A stretch of DNA of 6,719 nt from Clostridia bacterium (GTDB lineage Bacteria > Bacillota > Clostridia > Christensenellales > Aristaeellaceae), in the NCBI GenBank assembly GCA_017412445.1, contig JAFPYA010000085.1, forward strand, positions 1 through 6,719, read 5' to 3'. Below, in pieces: positions 1-6,129 of the stretch. The notes beneath the pieces are model-generated. The model searched no databases and was not told the origin of the DNA. It saw only the letters and a list, made by a program, of their open reading frames with translations. Position numbers and translations under genes: made by a program. Each line of letters opens with the position of its first letter. Position 1 is the stretch's first letter.

Positions 1-1850
1 ACCTTGATTATGTTCATCACGTCCTCGCGGCACAGCGGCTCACAGTACAGCCGGTCAGCGGTGTCGTAGTCCGTGGAGACGGTTTCGGGGTTGTTGTTGA
101 CTATGACCACGTCGTATCCCATCTCCCTGAGCGTCCACACGCAGTGCACGGAGCTGTAATCGAACTCTATGCCCTGACCTATGCGTATTGGGCCCGAGCC
201 CAACACCATAACCACGGGCTTACCGCTGCGCTTGAACGAGCGCGCCTCACATTCCTCGTCAAAGCCGGAATAGAAGTACGGCGTTTCGGCGTCAAACTCA
301 GCGCCGCAGGTGTCGACCATCTTGTAGCTCATGTCGAGGCTCAGAGGCAGCTTCTCCATACCGGTTATGCGCCTAAGCGCCTCGTCAGTATAGCCGAGCA
401 GCTTTGCCTTTTTATACGTGTCGGCGTCTATAGACTTCATGGCGATTTCCTTTTCAAAATTCGCCATTTTGAGCAGCTTGCTCAAAAACCACTTGTCTAT
501 TTTCGTGATGTCGTAGATTTCATCCACGCTGACGCCGCTCTTCAGGGCTTCAAACACGGTGAATATGCGCCTGTCGTCCTGCTTTTTAAGCCTTTCAATG
601 ACTGGCTCATCGGTGAGCGGCGCGCAATTAAGCGTGTCCAGATTTATCTCCGCGCCGCGCACGGCCTTCATCAGCGCCATCTCAAAGCTCGACGCGATGG
701 ACATGACCTCGCCCGTGGCCTTCATCTGCGTGCCCAGCTTGCGGCTCGAGCCCGCGAATTTGTCGAACGGCCACTTGGGGAGCTTCACCACAACGTAGTC
801 CACGGTGGGCTCGAAGCAGGCGCAGGTCTTGCCGGTGATGTCGTTTTTGAGCTCGTCCAGCGTGTAGCCCAGGGCTATGCGCGTGCTGATCTTGGCGATA
901 GGATAGCCCGTAGCCTTTGACGCAAGCGCCGAGGAGCGCGACACCCTTGGGTTCACCTCTATAACGGCGTACTCGAAGCTGTCGGGGTTCAGCGCGAACT
1001 GACAGTTGCAGCCGCCCACGATGCCGATTTCGGACACGATGTCTATTGCCGCGGAGCGCAGCATCTGATATTCCTTGTTGCTCAGCGTGAGCGCGGGCGC
1101 GACCACTATGGAGTCGCCCGTATGCACGCCCACAGGGTCGACGTTTTCCATGGAGCACACGGCTATCACGTTGCCCACCGCGTCGCGCATGGTTTCAAAC
1201 TCTATTTCCTTCCAACCGGAGACGCACTTTTCAACCAGTATCTGGGTTATCGGCGAAAGGTCGAGGCCGGTTTTGGCTATCGAGGCGAGCTCAGAGGCGT
1301 TTTGCGCTATGCCGCCGCCCGTGCCGCCCAGGGTATAAGCAGGGCGCACTATCACGGGATAGCCTATCCTGCCCGCGATGGCAAGCGCATTCTCCACGTC
1401 GTTGCAGGTCTCTGAGGGGATTACGGGCTGACCCATGCCTTCCAGCGTTTCGCGGAACTTTTCCCTGTCCTCAGCCTTTTCAATCGCGTCTATGTCGCTG
1501 CCGAGCAGCCTCACACCGTACCTTTCAAGCGTGCCGTCACGGCTCAACTGCATGGCGAGCGTAAGCCCCGTCTGACCGCCCAGACCCGCCAGCAGGCCGT
1601 CCGGGCGTTCTTTTTCGATTATTCGCGCCAGAGTCTTTGCCGTGAGCGGCTCTAAGTATATGGCATCCGCGAGGTGCTTGTCGGTCATTATGGTGGCGGG
1701 GTTGGAGTTCACGAGCACCGTGTTTATGCCCTCCTGCCTGAGCACGCGGCAGGCCTGCGCGCCCGCGTAGTCGAACTCGGCCGCCTGACCTATCACGATG
1801 GGGCCGGAGCCTATAACCAGCACCTTCTGTATGCTTTTGTCCTTAGGCAT
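1..1850 (-). CDS. carB: Carbamoyl-phosphate synthase large subunit, 3' end off window (partial)
   Basis: CarB makes carbamoyl phosphate from bicarbonate, two ATP and ammonia channelled from the CarA glutaminase; the product feeds arginine and pyrimidine synthesis. The ATG at 1850-1848 opens a frame that stays open to the window edge, giving 616 residues of the usual 1,060-1,075. The N-terminal nucleotide fold (GSGPIVIGQAAEFDYAG, from residue 14) and the first ATP-grasp domain are visible, with Arg129 and Arg169 at the same positions as in E. coli CarB, the Gly-rich loop TLGGTGGG after Arg169, and EVNPRVSRSS near residue 298. The helical oligomerisation domain follows (about 400-550). The second synthetase half begins near residue 550 with GSGPIRIGQGIEFDYSS, a visible internal repeat of the first half. 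Most of the second ATP-grasp and the C-terminal allosteric domain are missing. The start overlaps the carA stop by 8 bases, and GGAGG at 1859-1863 lies 8 bases upstream, so translational coupling is likely. Family assignment is very secure. Confidence 0.97.
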   Translation of the reverse strand, partial: MPKDKSIQKVLVIGSGPIVIGQAAEFDYAGAQACRVLRQEGINTVLVNSNPATIMTDKHLADAIYLEPLTAKTLARIIEKERPDGLLAGLGGQTGLTLAMQLSRDGTLERYGVRLLGSDIDAIEKAEDREKFRETLEGMGQPVIPSETCNDVENALAIAGRIGYPVIVRPAYTLGGTGGGIAQNASELASIAKTGLDLSPITQILVEKCVSGWKEIEFETMRDAVGNVIAVCSMENVDPVGVHTGDSIVVAPALTLSNKEYQMLRSAAIDIVSEIGIVGGCNCQFALNPDSFEYAVIEVNPRVSRSSALASKATGYPIAKISTRIALGYTLDELKNDITGKTCACFEPTVDYVVVKLPKWPFDKFAGSSRKLGTQMKATGEVMSIASSFEMALMKAVRGAEINLDTLNCAPLTDEPVIERLKKQDDRRIFTVFEALKSGVSVDEIYDITKIDKWFLSKLLKMANFEKEIAMKSIDADTYKKAKLLGYTDEALRRITGMEKLPLSLDMSYKMVDTCGAEFDAETPYFYSGFDEECEARSFKRSGKPVVMVLGSGPIRIGQGIEFDYSSVHCVWTLREMGYDVVIVNNNPETVSTDYDTADRLYCEPLCREDVMNIIK

Positions 1851-2913
1851 TGTCCTTTCCTCCCATCAGGCGCGTAAAGCGGTCAAAGAGCTGCTCGGTA
1901 TCGCGGGGGCCCGAGCAGGCTTCGGGATGAAACTGCACGGTGAAGCATTTTTTGTCGGGGTAATCCAGCCCCTCACAGCTCAGGTCGTTGGCGTTTACGA
2001 AGCTGAGCACGGCCTTGTCCTTCATGCTTTCGCTCACCACGGCGTAGCCGTGATTCTGGCTGGTGATAAAGCACCTGCCGTCGCTTAAGCGCTTTACGGG
2101 CTGGTTGCCGCCGCGATGGCCGTATTTGAGCTTTTCGGTGCGTCCGCCCATGGCGAGCGCCGCGAGCTGATGGCCGAGGCAGATACCGAATATCGGTATT
2201 TTGCCTATCAGCTGTCTCAGTTCCTCTATGCAGGCCGCGTTATCCGTGGGATCTCCGGGGCCGTTTGAAAGCATCACACCGTCCGGGTCGAGCTTCAGCA
2301 CGTCCTCGGCTTTGCAATTCGAGGGCAGCACCGTGACGCGGCAGCCGCGCATGCAAAGGCACCTGATGATGTTGCGCTTTGCGCCGTAATCTATGAGCGC
2401 CACGTGCCACTTCTCCTTGCCTTCAGCCGGGAAAACCTCTGTTTCTCGGCGGCTCACCGTGGGCACGGGGTTTATGATTTTGTAAGCTTTGAGCGCGCTT
2501 GTGTCCTTTGGCGGCTCAGAGCAGATAAGCGCGTTCATCACGCCCTGCTCGCGGATTATGCGGGTGAGCCTTCGGGTATCTACGCCCGCTATGCCGGGTA
2601 TGCCGCTGTTTTTGAGGTAATCGTCAAGCTTGTACTGGCTTCTGAAGTTTGAGGGCTCGTCGCAAAGCTCCCTTACCACGTAGCCCTTGCACGCGCTTTT
2701 GCCCTCAAAGTCCTCCTCTATCACGCCGTAGTTGCCTATCTGGGGAAAGGTCTGCATTATTATCTGCCCCGCGTAGCTGGGGTCGGTGAGCGTTTCGAGG
2801 TAGCCCACCATGCCCGTGGTGAACACGAGCTCGCCCATGCCGTCAGCCGCCGCGCCTATGCGCCGCCCCTCAAAGCACATGCCGTTTGCCAGCGCGAGAT
2901 ACGCCTTTTCCAT
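1843..2913 (-). CDS. carA: Carbamoyl-phosphate synthase small subunit (glutaminase)
   Basis: CarA hydrolyses glutamine and passes ammonia to CarB. I chose the ATG at 2913, giving 356 residues, close to the usual 355-385. Translation then begins MEKAYLALANG, which aligns with the normal CarA N terminus, and an AAGAAGTGAT ribosome binding site sits just upstream. An in-frame ATG at 2931 would add six residues (MQRSDR) but is preceded only by AT-rich sequence. The N-terminal CarA domain shows TGMVGYLETLTDPSY and GVDTRRLTR. The C-terminal class I glutamine amidotransferase domain shows LSNGPGDP, the nucleophile elbow FGICLGHQ (Cys245) and FHPEACSGP with the catalytic His329 and Glu331. The triad is complete, so the subunit should be active. 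It lies 43 bases after argF and overlaps carB by 8 bases (ATGCCTAA). A TATAAT box in the preceding gap may give carAB some expression independent of the arginine genes; that is inference. Confidence 0.97.
   Translation of the reverse strand: MEKAYLALANGMCFEGRRIGAAADGMGELVFTTGMVGYLETLTDPSYAGQIIMQTFPQIGNYGVIEEDFEGKSACKGYVVRELCDEPSNFRSQYKLDDYLKNSGIPGIAGVDTRRLTRIIREQGVMNALICSEPPKDTSALKAYKIINPVPTVSRRETEVFPAEGKEKWHVALIDYGAKRNIIRCLCMRGCRVTVLPSNCKAEDVLKLDPDGVMLSNGPGDPTDNAACIEELRQLIGKIPIFGICLGHQLAALAMGGRTEKLKYGHRGGNQPVKRLSDGRCFITSQNHGYAVVSESMKDKAVLSFVNANDLSCEGLDYPDKKCFTVQFHPEACSGPRDTEQLFDRFTRLMGGKDNA
1859..1863 (-). promoter_or_regulatory. Ribosome binding site of carB inside carA
   Basis: GGAGG, within the longer purine run GGGAGGAAAGGA (1853-1864), lies in the last codons of carA, eight bases before the carB ATG. 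It supports the 8-base overlapping start. Confidence 0.75.
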
Positions 2914-2927
2914 TCTATCACTTCTTT
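2914..2927 (-). promoter_or_regulatory. Ribosome binding site deciding the carA start
   Basis: AAAGAAGTGATAGA precedes the ATG at 2913 and is close to the AAGGAGGTGAT ideal. The alternative ATG at 2931 has only TTATAATAA in front of it. This favours the 356-residue CarA. Confidence 0.7.
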
Positions 2928-2962
2928 GCATTTATTATAACGATTGACGCGCCGTATTAAAG
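2925..2962 (-). promoter_or_regulatory. Candidate carA promoter with overlapping ARG-box-like sequence
   Basis: A perfect TATAAT (2934-2939) sits in the short argF-carA gap. The matching -35 region is poor: CTTTAA at 2957-2962 with a 17-base spacer, overlapping the argF stop. On the minus strand, 2942-2925 reads CGTTATAATAAATGCAAA. This matches about 12 of 18 positions of the Bacillus-type ARG box recalled from memory, including an intact TGCAA half-site. A separate carAB promoter would make sense because pyrimidine synthesis also needs carbamoyl phosphate. The evidence is weak. Confidence 0.25.
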
Positions 2963-3946
2963 CGTCGCGGCCATTACAGCCTTTATGGTGTGCATGCGGT
3001 TCTCGGCCTCGTCGAAGACTATTGACTGAGACCCCTCGAACACCTCGTCCGTGACCTCCATGCAGTTAAGGCCGAATTTGTTGTATATGTCCATGCCTAT
3101 GCCGGTGTTCAGGTCGTGGAAGGAGGGCAGGCAGTGCATGAAGCGGCACTGTTCTCCCGCCGCGTCCATAACCTCCCGGGTCACGCTGTAGGGTTTTAAG
3201 GCGTTTATGCGCTCTTCCCATACATCAGGGTTCTCGCCCATCGACACCCAGACGTCCGTATATATCACGTGCGCGCCTTTTACCGCAGCTGCGATGTCCT
3301 CGGTGAAGGTCAAAGCGGCGCCGCTGCCTAAGGCGATTTCTCTGCAGGCTTCAATTAGCTTTGCGGGCGGGAAGTAGGCCTTTGGCGCGCAGACCGCGAA
3401 GTTTACGCCCATCTTGGCGCAGCCTATCATCAGGGATGAAGCCATGTTGTACCTCGCATCGCCCATGAACACGAGAGTTTTGCCCTTTATGTCGCCGAAA
3501 TGTTCCCTCATGGTCATCAGATCCGCCAGCACCTGTGTGGGATGGTATTCGTTGGTGAGCCCGTTCCATGTGGGCACGCCCGAATACTTCGCCAGCGCCT
3601 CGACCCTGCTTTGCTCAAAGCCGCGGTACTCTATGCCGTCAAACATGCGGCCAAGCACGCGAGCCGTGTCTGCGATGGACTCCTTTTTGCCTATCTGGCT
3701 GGCCGAGGGATCGAGATATACGCTGTGCATGCCCAAATCCGCCGCGGCCACCTCGAAGGCGCAGCGGGTGCGCGTGGAGGTCTTTTCAAATATCAGCGCC
3801 ACGTTCTTGCCCTCGTGCAGCCTGTGGACTATGCCCGCCTTCTTCTTGGCCTTGAGCTCTGACGCAAGGTCGAGCATATATTGTATTTCCTCGCCCGTAA
3901 AATCGAGCAGGGTCAAAAAGTTTCTGCCCTTAAGATTTATAGCCAT
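2957..3946 (-). CDS. argF: Ornithine carbamoyltransferase
   Basis: This enzyme transfers the carbamoyl group from carbamoyl phosphate to ornithine, giving citrulline. The 329-residue length fits the longer E. coli ArgI-like OTCase class. The N-terminal carbamoyl-phosphate domain has STRTR (57-61), SQIGKKES (83-90) and HPTQ (135-138). The ornithine domain has GDARYN (162-167), the SMG loop in DVWVSMG (231-237) and HCLPSFHD (271-278) with the ornithine-binding Cys272. The SMG loop and HCLP motif mark it as an OTCase rather than an aspartate carbamoyltransferase. The ATG at 3946 lies inside the end of argB (17-base overlap), with AAGGGAG at 3953-3959 six bases upstream, so the start is well supported and likely coupled to argB translation. 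The same family includes catabolic ArcB enzymes. The biosynthetic neighbours and the absence of arcA or arcC here favour the anabolic role. The symbol argF is used in that sense. Confidence 0.95.
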   Translation of the reverse strand: MAINLKGRNFLTLLDFTGEEIQYMLDLASELKAKKKAGIVHRLHEGKNVALIFEKTSTRTRCAFEVAAADLGMHSVYLDPSASQIGKKESIADTARVLGRMFDGIEYRGFEQSRVEALAKYSGVPTWNGLTNEYHPTQVLADLMTMREHFGDIKGKTLVFMGDARYNMASSLMIGCAKMGVNFAVCAPKAYFPPAKLIEACREIALGSGAALTFTEDIAAAVKGAHVIYTDVWVSMGENPDVWEERINALKPYSVTREVMDAAGEQCRFMHCLPSFHDLNTGIGMDIYNKFGLNCMEVTDEVFEGSQSIVFDEAENRMHTIKAVMAATL

Positions 3947-4823
3947 ATCTGTCTCCCTTCACCATAGTGCCCGCGCCCTCGTCGGTCAGAAGCTCCATGA
4001 GTATCGAATGGGGCACGCGCCCATCCATTATTACCACCTGCTTTACGCCGTCGCTTATGGCCTGCGCGCAGCAATCAACCTTGGGTATCATGCCGCCCGT
4101 CACTACGCCCGTGCGCTTGAGCTCGTAAATCTCGTCAAGCGTCACTTCTTTAATCAGTGTGGACGGGTCGTCCTTGTTTGTGAGTATGCCCGCTATATCG
4201 GTCATCATCAGCATGCACTGAGCGCCCAGCGCGCCCGCCAGTCTCGCCGCAGCGGTGTCGCCGTTTATGTTGAAGACGTTGCCCTTGGCGTCGCAGCCTA
4301 CGGTAGAGATTACCGGTATGTAGCCGTTTGCAAGCAGGTCGGTCACGGGGCGGATGTCAATTTTGGTCACATTGCCCACGTAGCCCAGCCTTTCGTCCTT
4401 AAACTCGGCCTCTATGAGCCTGCCGTCTATGCCCGAAATGCCTATGGCGCGGCCGCCCATTTTCTGCAAAAGATTGACCAGCGACTTGTTCACCTTGCCC
4501 GCAAGCACCATTTCCACTATGTCCACGGTCTCGCTGTCGGTGACCCTGAGCCCGTCCACAAACTCCGGCTTTTTGCCGAGCTTGTTCATCAGCTCGTTTA
4601 TGTCGGGTCCTCCGCCGTGCACCAGCACCACGTTTACGCCTATAGTCCACAAAAGCACTACGTCCTGCATGACCTGCAGCTTGAGGGTATCGTTTATCAT
4701 GGCGTTTCCGCCGTACTTGACCACCACGATTTTGCCGCTGTAGCGCTTTATGTAGGGCAATGCCTCCGTCAGCACCTGCGCGCGCTCGTTGTTCGTGAAA
4801 CGGTTGAAATTGGTTTCGTCCAT
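3930..4823 (-). CDS. argB: Acetylglutamate kinase (arginine-sensitive type)
   Basis: ArgB phosphorylates N-acetylglutamate with ATP, the usual controlled step of the pathway. From the ATG at 4823 it has 297 residues. A GTG six bases further upstream (4829) is in frame but lies inside the AAGAGGTG ribosome binding site, so I reject it. Amino-acid-kinase fold motifs are KYGGNAM (36-42), HGGGPDIN (69-76) with the substrate loop, Arg93 in VDGLRVTD, NINGDTAAARLAGAL (185-199), TDIAGIL (208-214) and GGMIPKV (243-249). The protein is longer than the roughly 258-residue E. coli enzyme because of an N-terminal helical stretch (about residues 1-28). The C terminus reads HSILMELLTDEGAGT (272-286). Both traits are known from hexameric, arginine-inhibited kinases such as those of Thermotoga and Pseudomonas, so feedback inhibition by arginine is a good inference. 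The gene begins nine bases after the argJ stop. Confidence 0.97.
   Translation of the reverse strand: MDETNFNRFTNNERAQVLTEALPYIKRYSGKIVVVKYGGNAMINDTLKLQVMQDVVLLWTIGVNVVLVHGGGPDINELMNKLGKKPEFVDGLRVTDSETVDIVEMVLAGKVNKSLVNLLQKMGGRAIGISGIDGRLIEAEFKDERLGYVGNVTKIDIRPVTDLLANGYIPVISTVGCDAKGNVFNINGDTAAARLAGALGAQCMLMMTDIAGILTNKDDPSTLIKEVTLDEIYELKRTGVVTGGMIPKVDCCAQAISDGVKQVVIMDGRVPHSILMELLTDEGAGTMVKGDRYGYKS
3953..3959 (-). promoter_or_regulatory. Ribosome binding site of argF inside argB
   Basis: AAGGGAG lies within the last codons of argB, six bases before the argF ATG. It supports the start at 3946 and the 17-base gene overlap. Confidence 0.75.
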
Positions 4824-4826
4824 GTG

Positions 4827-4834
4827 CACCTCTT
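4827..4834 (-). promoter_or_regulatory. Ribosome binding site deciding the argB start
   Basis: AAGAGGTG overlaps the argJ TAA stop and leaves five bases between GAGG and the ATG at 4823. The in-frame GTG at 4829-4827 is part of this site and so cannot be its own well-spaced start. The layout suggests that ribosomes ending argJ re-initiate on argB. Confidence 0.8.
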
Positions 4835-6047
4835 ATGTTCTGTAGTCGCCGTTGATTTTTACGTAATCGTACGTGAGGTCGCAGCCCCACGCCTTGGCTG
4901 AGGCTTCGCCGCTGTTGAGATTTATGATTATGTCTATTTCGTCTTCAAGCAGTATTTCCTTCGCCTTTTCCTCGCTGAAGTCTACGCCGTGGCCGTCCTT
5001 GCAGACGAGTATTTCGCCCTTGGCGCTTTTGAAGCAGACGTCTATTTTGTTCACGTCCGTCTTTGCGCCGCTGTAGCCTATAGCGCACAGCACTCTGCCC
5101 CAGTTGGCGTCCGCGCCGAACATGGCGGCCTTTAGGAGGCTTGAGCAGATTATGCTCTTGGAGACGGTTTTTGCGGTTATCTCATCCGCCGCGCCGCTCA
5201 CGCTGCACTCCAGCAGCTTGGTCGCGCCCTCGCCGTCGCCGGCTATCATGCGGCACAGCGACACGGTCACCTGGCTGAGCGCCTGTCTGAAGGCCTCGAA
5301 ATCCTCGCCTCCGGTGCTTATCTCCCTGTTTCCGGCAAGGCCGTTTGCCAGCACTATGACCATGTCGTTTGTGGAGGTGTCGCCATCTATCGAAAGCAAG
5401 TTGAAGCTGTCCCTGATGTCGCCCGAGAGCGCCTTTTGCAGCATGGTGGGCGAGATCGCCGCGTCGGTCGTGATAAACACGAGCATGGTGGCCATGTTCG
5501 GGTGAATCATGCCGCTGCCCTTGGCTATGCCGCCTATGCGGCAGGTCTTGCCGTCCAATTCAAACTCGACCGCGACCTCCTTTTTGCGGGTGTCGGTGGT
5601 CATTATGCCCTCGGCTGCAAAGCCGCTGCCTTCAGTCGAAAGCCCGGCGGCCAATTCGTCTATGCCGTTCTGTATCGGTTCAAGGCTCATGGGCAGGCCG
5701 ATCACGCCGGTAGAGGCCACCACCACGTCCCTTGGATCTATGCCCAGCTTGTTTGCCGCTATCGCGCCCATGCCCTCGGCGATCTCCACGCCGTCAAAGT
5801 TGCAGGTGTTGGCGTTGCCGCTGTTGCATATGATTGCCTGAGCGAAGCCGTCTGAGATATGCGCCTTTGTCACGGCGATAGGCGCGCCCTTTACCAGATT
5901 TTGGGTATACACGCCCGCGCAGGCTGCCCTCGTCTGAGAGTATATCAAGGCCAGGTCGCGCTTGGTGCGGTTCTTCCTTATGCCGCAGTGAATGCCGTTT
6001 GCGGTAAAGCCCTTTGCCGCGCAAACGCCGCCGCTAATACGTGTCAT
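4833..6047 (-). CDS. argJ: Glutamate N-acetyltransferase (possibly bifunctional), ArgJ
   Basis: ArgJ moves the acetyl group from N-acetylornithine to glutamate, releasing ornithine and regenerating the pathway's first intermediate; bifunctional members also use acetyl-CoA. The 404 residues match the family length. The N terminus has the GGVCAAKGF motif (6-14), a one-residue change from the common GGVTAAKGF-like form. The oxyanion-hole region is STGVIG (112-117). The self-cleavage site is KGSGMIHPNMATML, predicting cleavage between Ala186 and Thr187 to expose the nucleophilic Thr187. DTSTND and GADANWGR are also conserved. The ATG at 6047 follows AAGGAGG at 6057-6063 by nine bases. The preceding 82-base gap holds a promoter-like pair. 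Sequence alone does not separate the mono- and bifunctional types. No other N-acetylglutamate synthase gene is visible in the window. Confidence 0.97.
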   Translation of the reverse strand: MTRISGGVCAAKGFTANGIHCGIRKNRTKRDLALIYSQTRAACAGVYTQNLVKGAPIAVTKAHISDGFAQAIICNSGNANTCNFDGVEIAEGMGAIAANKLGIDPRDVVVASTGVIGLPMSLEPIQNGIDELAAGLSTEGSGFAAEGIMTTDTRKKEVAVEFELDGKTCRIGGIAKGSGMIHPNMATMLVFITTDAAISPTMLQKALSGDIRDSFNLLSIDGDTSTNDMVIVLANGLAGNREISTGGEDFEAFRQALSQVTVSLCRMIAGDGEGATKLLECSVSGAADEITAKTVSKSIICSSLLKAAMFGADANWGRVLCAIGYSGAKTDVNKIDVCFKSAKGEILVCKDGHGVDFSEEKAKEILLEDEIDIIINLNSGEASAKAWGCDLTYDYVKINGDYRT

Positions 6048-6056
6048 ACCTGAAAT

Positions 6057-6063
6057 CCTCCTT
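6057..6063 (-). promoter_or_regulatory. Ribosome binding site of argJ
   Basis: AAGGAGG on the minus strand, nine bases before the argJ ATG, is a near-perfect Shine-Dalgarno sequence. It fixes the start at 6047. Confidence 0.85.
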
Positions 6064-6080
6064 AAAATTGTGTGGTCGGA

Positions 6081-6098
6081 ATTGTTTTTTATTATATC
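6081..6098 (-). promoter_or_regulatory. Weak candidate ArgR/AhrC operator before argJ
   Basis: The 18 bases GATATAATAAAAAACAAT match about 11 of 18 positions of the Bacillus-type ARG box (CATGAATAAAAATKCAAK, recalled from memory). They overlap the TATAAT box, which is where a repressor would act. AT-rich sequence reaches such scores by chance, so this is a pointer, not a call. Confidence 0.15.
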
Positions 6099-6129
6099 CG
6101 TTCGTGGTTATATTTGTATAAAGCGCGGG

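Larger units (their letters stand above)
6048..6129 (-). promoter_or_regulatory. AT-rich argC-argJ gap with candidate internal promoter
   Basis: This is the longest non-coding stretch in the window and is conspicuously AT-rich against its GC-rich surroundings. On the minus strand it holds TATACA (6115-6120, four of six matches to TTGACA), an 18-base spacer and a perfect TATAAT (6091-6096). That would place a start site near 6084, with a leader of about 35 bases before argJ. No hairpin followed by a T-run is visible, so I do not call a terminator, and argC and argJ may still share a transcript. A secondary promoter driving argJ onward is plausible but unproven. Confidence 0.4.

Noticed and set aside
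144..920. A 258-codon plus-strand open frame opposite carB.
   Set aside because: The minus strand encodes conserved CarB without interruption here, and the plus-strand product resembles no family I recognise.
2914..2931. The upstream ATG of carA at 2931.
   Set aside because: It has no ribosome binding site, adds six residues not seen in CarA families, and the ATG at 2913 has a good site.
4824..4829. GTG start for argB at 4829.
   Set aside because: The GTG is part of the Shine-Dalgarno sequence that serves the ATG at 4823.
3414..4901. A 495-codon open frame on the plus strand, antisense to argF and argB.
   Set aside because: It lies opposite two certain enzyme genes, spans their junction, and its translation is a low-complexity mix rich in His, Ala, Val and Tyr typical of reverse-frame shadows of GC-rich genes.
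6075..6100. CGGA...TCCG inverted repeat in the argC-argJ gap as a terminator or riboswitch element.
   Set aside because: Only four base pairs with a long AT-rich loop; no U-run follows and no riboswitch core is recognisable.
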